Assembly (NCBI GenBank): GCA_020051695.1
Contig: JAGVQM010000038.1
Coordinates: 1 to 46,325, forward strand
Direction of reading: 5' to 3'
DNA: 46,325 bases
Source of the DNA: Candidatus Zixiibacteriota bacterium
GTDB lineage: Bacteria > Zixibacteria > MSB-5A5 > WJJR01 > JAJRUJ01
Shown: in pieces, positions 44,333-46,325 of the stretch
How the letters are laid out: each line of letters starts with the position of its first letter
Position numbering within the stretch: the first letter of the stretch is position 1
The notes under the pieces: generated by a model
What the model saw: only the letters and a program-made list of their open reading frames with translations
Databases searched by the model: none
Told to the model about the DNA's origin: nothing
Made by a program: the position numbers and the translations under genes

Positions 44333-44602
44333 CTAACTCATCGCAATCAAACGCGCCACTGCCGACAGCGCCATCAGGTTAATCGAGATAATCCATAGAT
44401 AAAACAGCGGGCCGGTTTTGCCGGTCTCGGCCATTGTGGCCGTTCTATACTGCCCGAGGTAACGGAAGATCAACAGCCGCAGCAGCAGGAAATTGGTCGC
44501 AAATCCCCGTTTGCTCACCGCGTTCATCACCAGCAGACTAATCACTGCATTTGCCGCCGCAAACACCAGCAACAGGCCAAGACAAATCGTTTCGGGCGCC
44601 AT
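44333..44602 (-). CDS. Small membrane protein of unknown function
   Basis: 89-residue protein with hydrophobic segments at about 6-27 (LGLLLVFAAANAVISLLVMN) and 67-86 (LFYLWIISINLMALSAVARL), joined by a basic, aromatic loop. A GGAGG seven bases before ATG 44602 makes it a convincing gene. Two helices with a short cytosolic loop suggest a small inner-membrane accessory protein. No family recognised. It is transcribed away from the sigma-factor gene, so the two share a roughly 200-base promoter region. Confidence 0.65.
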   Translation of the reverse strand: MAPETICLGLLLVFAAANAVISLLVMNAVSKRGFATNFLLLRLLIFRYLGQYRTATMAETGKTGPLFYLWIISINLMALSAVARLIAMS

Positions 44603-44802
44603 TGCACAACCTCCAGCTTCGGGAATACCTCCCGCTGCATATCATACACAATACCGGATCCTTTATTCAATCTTATCGTATCTTGCAACGGCCAATTGAG
44701 TTAGGTCGACAAAATAACTGGATTTTATGCCGAGTCTGGTGTATCACCATGAACGGGTGGAAATTGTGCCAGGGAAATCATGCCCCTGATCCCGGCGGAT
44801 AC

Positions 44803-45429
44803 ATGAAAAAAATACGTAACCAAACCGGCACACCACGCATCTTAGGGCAAATGGAGCGAGGGCCGGATGGATTTTGGACGCTGTTAGAACCGGAATACGA
44901 GGGAGCCATGATGTTCTGCCGCAAGTTGATGGGAGACCGGGACAACGGCGATGACCTGTATCAGGATGCGCTGGTTGACGCTTATGCCGGTTTCGCCGGG
45001 CTGAAAAATCGGGATGCCTTCCGCCCCTGGCTGTACCGCGTGATAATCAACACCTTCCGCGCAACAATCCGGCGGCCCTGGTGGAAGCACCGGGTCCGTC
45101 AACCGGCCGACCGTCCCTTTGAACCTGAGGGAAATAGTCCGCTGGATCGCCATACCGCCCGCCGCTGGCTGACTCGGGCATTTCAGGCCGTCTCACCGGC
45201 CGAACAGGCGCTGGTCACATTGCATGAATTGGAAGGTTGGCCGGTCGAGGAACTGGCTGCGGTCTATCAAAAATCTCCGGGGGCGATAAAAGCGTCCCTG
45301 TTTCGCGCCAGACAGAAAATGAAAAATAAGCTGGACAGAATCCTGCGTGCCGCCGAACGCAGCGCAGGAACATCCACTTCCGCCAAAGAGGACATCCCAT
45401 GCGTTGCCGCGAAATCCGGCGCAGACTGA
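44803..45429 (+). CDS. ECF-type RNA polymerase sigma factor
   Basis: 208-residue extracytoplasmic-function sigma factor. Region 2 reads DNGDDLYQDALVDAYAGFAG with FRPWLYRVIINTFR, the core-binding and -10 recognition part. Region 4 reads LVTLHELEGWPVEELAAVYQ and GAIKASLFRARQKMKN, the -35 reader. The start is uncertain: ATG 44803 (GGCGGA upstream) is used; ATG 44749 and ATG 44851 are possible. The 3' end overlaps its anti-sigma gene by 31 bases, the usual regulatory pairing. It probably controls its own operon and the downstream exported protein; the signal cannot be inferred. Confidence 0.88.
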   Translation: MKKIRNQTGTPRILGQMERGPDGFWTLLEPEYEGAMMFCRKLMGDRDNGDDLYQDALVDAYAGFAGLKNRDAFRPWLYRVIINTFRATIRRPWWKHRVRQPADRPFEPEGNSPLDRHTARRWLTRAFQAVSPAEQALVTLHELEGWPVEELAAVYQKSPGAIKASLFRARQKMKNKLDRILRAAERSAGTSTSAKEDIPCVAAKSGAD

Positions 45430-46028
45430 TCGCCCACGGCGGCCGGGATTCCACGTCGCCGCCTGATGCCGAGGTGTTGGCACATCTGGAACAATGTCCG
45501 CGGTGCGCGCGAGATGCCGAGGTGATGAAACTGCTCGGTGCGATCACCGCTGCGGCGGGCGAAGATGAGCGGCAAAACATGGCGCCGCTGGGGATGATGC
45601 GGGATCGCGTGGAACAGCGGACAGCCGCGGTGTCTCAGCGGGGAGTCACCCGCCGCAGGCCGGTGGGCACTTCGCTGGTTTTTGCCGGTGCCGCAGTGGT
45701 GATTGCCCTATTTATCGCGGCAAAGGTGTTTTTGCCCGCCGGGACGGAAAACCACATTATCGGGTACGAAGTCGCCTTTGCCGGAGTCGAACGCGACGTA
45801 GCCGAGGATACAGAAAGTATCTGCTATATGCTGTGGACTCTCGAATTGCCTGAAGCCAACATCGACGAAGTCACATGTGATACGACATGTCGTGTACATA
45901 TCGTGTATCTGCAGTCCCCGGAGGAAGCCGCGCGGGTTATTGAGGCATTTTCCCGATTGGACCATGCGTACCACTCAGCGGAGATCATCCCGGTACGGGC
46001 CCGGGGTGCGCAAAATCCGTCAGGGTAA
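45399..46028 (+). CDS. Zinc-finger anti-sigma factor
   Basis: 209-residue membrane protein that binds and silences the overlapping ECF sigma factor. The N-terminal ZAS motif is visible: C3, then H29-x3-C33-x2-C36 in HLEQCPRCARD. A single membrane helix follows at about 90-112 (TSLVFAGAAVVIALFIAAKV). The periplasmic part (113-209) carries an acidic segment and two cysteine pairs (DEVTCDTTC and a lone Cys in ESICYML), which could sense redox or envelope stress. It overlaps the sigma gene by 31 bases in a different frame and would be translated with it. Confidence 0.85.
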   Translation: MRCREIRRRLIAHGGRDSTSPPDAEVLAHLEQCPRCARDAEVMKLLGAITAAAGEDERQNMAPLGMMRDRVEQRTAAVSQRGVTRRRPVGTSLVFAGAAVVIALFIAAKVFLPAGTENHIIGYEVAFAGVERDVAEDTESICYMLWTLELPEANIDEVTCDTTCRVHIVYLQSPEEAARVIEAFSRLDHAYHSAEIIPVRARGAQNPSG

Positions 46029-46159
46029 TGTCGCCGGCCCCGCCGGTCGCTGGGGTCTGCAGTCTGCATGCGAGTTGTACAGCGCTGATCAAGCGTGAGC
46101 AGAGAAACGCACTATACGTCGGGGTTTGTTCGATCCCGAGATCCGTACAGGAGGTAGAC

Positions 46160-46325
46160 GTGAGAACACAAGTGGTTATGGTCATCGGATTACTGGCACT
46201 GTCGGCACTGACCGGTTCGGCCCTGGGCGCCCCGCGTCTGGTCATTGCGGAGGCGGCATATGATTTTGGCGCTATTCCCTCCGGGCAAATCGTGACGCAT
46301 GTTTTCTGGTTGAAATCAGCCGGAG
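46160..46325 (+). CDS. DUF1573-type exported protein, 3'-truncated by window edge
   Basis: GTG 46160 follows a perfect AGGAGGT (46149-46155) by four bases, so the start is secure. Fifty-five codons are visible: a signal peptide (about residues 1-23, cleavage near LGA-PR), then LVIAEAAYDFGAIPSGQIV and a WLK segment, the opening strand of DUF1573 or ASPM/SPD-2-like Ig-fold domains. Its position 131 bases after the anti-sigma gene on the same strand suggests the sigma pair controls it. The rest lies outside the window. Confidence 0.65.
   Translation, partial: MRTQVVMVIGLLALSALTGSALGAPRLVIAEAAYDFGAIPSGQIVTHVFWLKSAG

Overview
The window reads as a chromosomal stretch of an uncultured, moderately GC-rich Gram-negative bacterium. 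A Zixibacteria-like or other FCB-group lineage is my best inference. It rests on a secreted protein ending in paired dockerin-type repeats, lipoproteins and signal peptides, a DciA-like gene beside gyrB, and many REP-type palindromes. No rRNA, tRNA or CRISPR array was seen.

Layout. 1-2.2 kb (+): 3' part of galK and an S41 peptidase lipoprotein, overlapping tail to tail with a bacteriohemerythrin (-). 2.7-4.4 kb: dockerin-type exported protein, then a decayed xre regulator with a small membrane protein. 4.4-8.7 kb (-): chemoreceptor, gyrB with terminator, dciA-like gene. 9.0-14.1 kb (+): TerC-family protein behind a structured leader, a solitary single-chain restriction-modification enzyme, a haem-binding protein. 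14.2-15.1 kb (-): aspartyl-protease-like protein. 15.4-18.0 kb (+): a three-gene cassette (RimK N-terminal-type protein, RimK ATP-grasp ligase, GNAT/C39 peptidase fusion) that looks like a peptide-ligase system. 18.1-19.6 kb: MarC, a remnant REP-associated transposase between inverted REPs, an AT-rich small membrane gene.

20.2-31.9 kb (+) is one long respiratory complex I locus: nuoABCDEFGHI, then a second set nuoB-C-I-(lipoprotein)-D. NuoB, C, D and I therefore occur twice, while A, E, F, G and H occur once and J-N are absent from the window. nuoA has no ordinary start codon at the expected place. A very large hybrid kinase (11 PAS, 1 GAF, kinase, receiver) and a NapH/NosR-like polyferredoxin follow on the minus strand.

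39.4-42.7 kb (+) holds the most notable gene. It is an ArsC/thioredoxin-fold protein whose N-terminal redox cysteine is encoded by in-frame TGA, with a SECIS-like hairpin directly after it, so it is a probable selenoprotein that ordinary gene calling would truncate. An M14-type zinc carboxypeptidase-like protein follows. 42.7-44.6 kb carries REP/REPIN palindromes around an AT-rich DUF3800 gene and a small membrane gene. The window ends with an ECF sigma factor, its zinc-finger anti-sigma factor and the start of a DUF1573-type exported protein.
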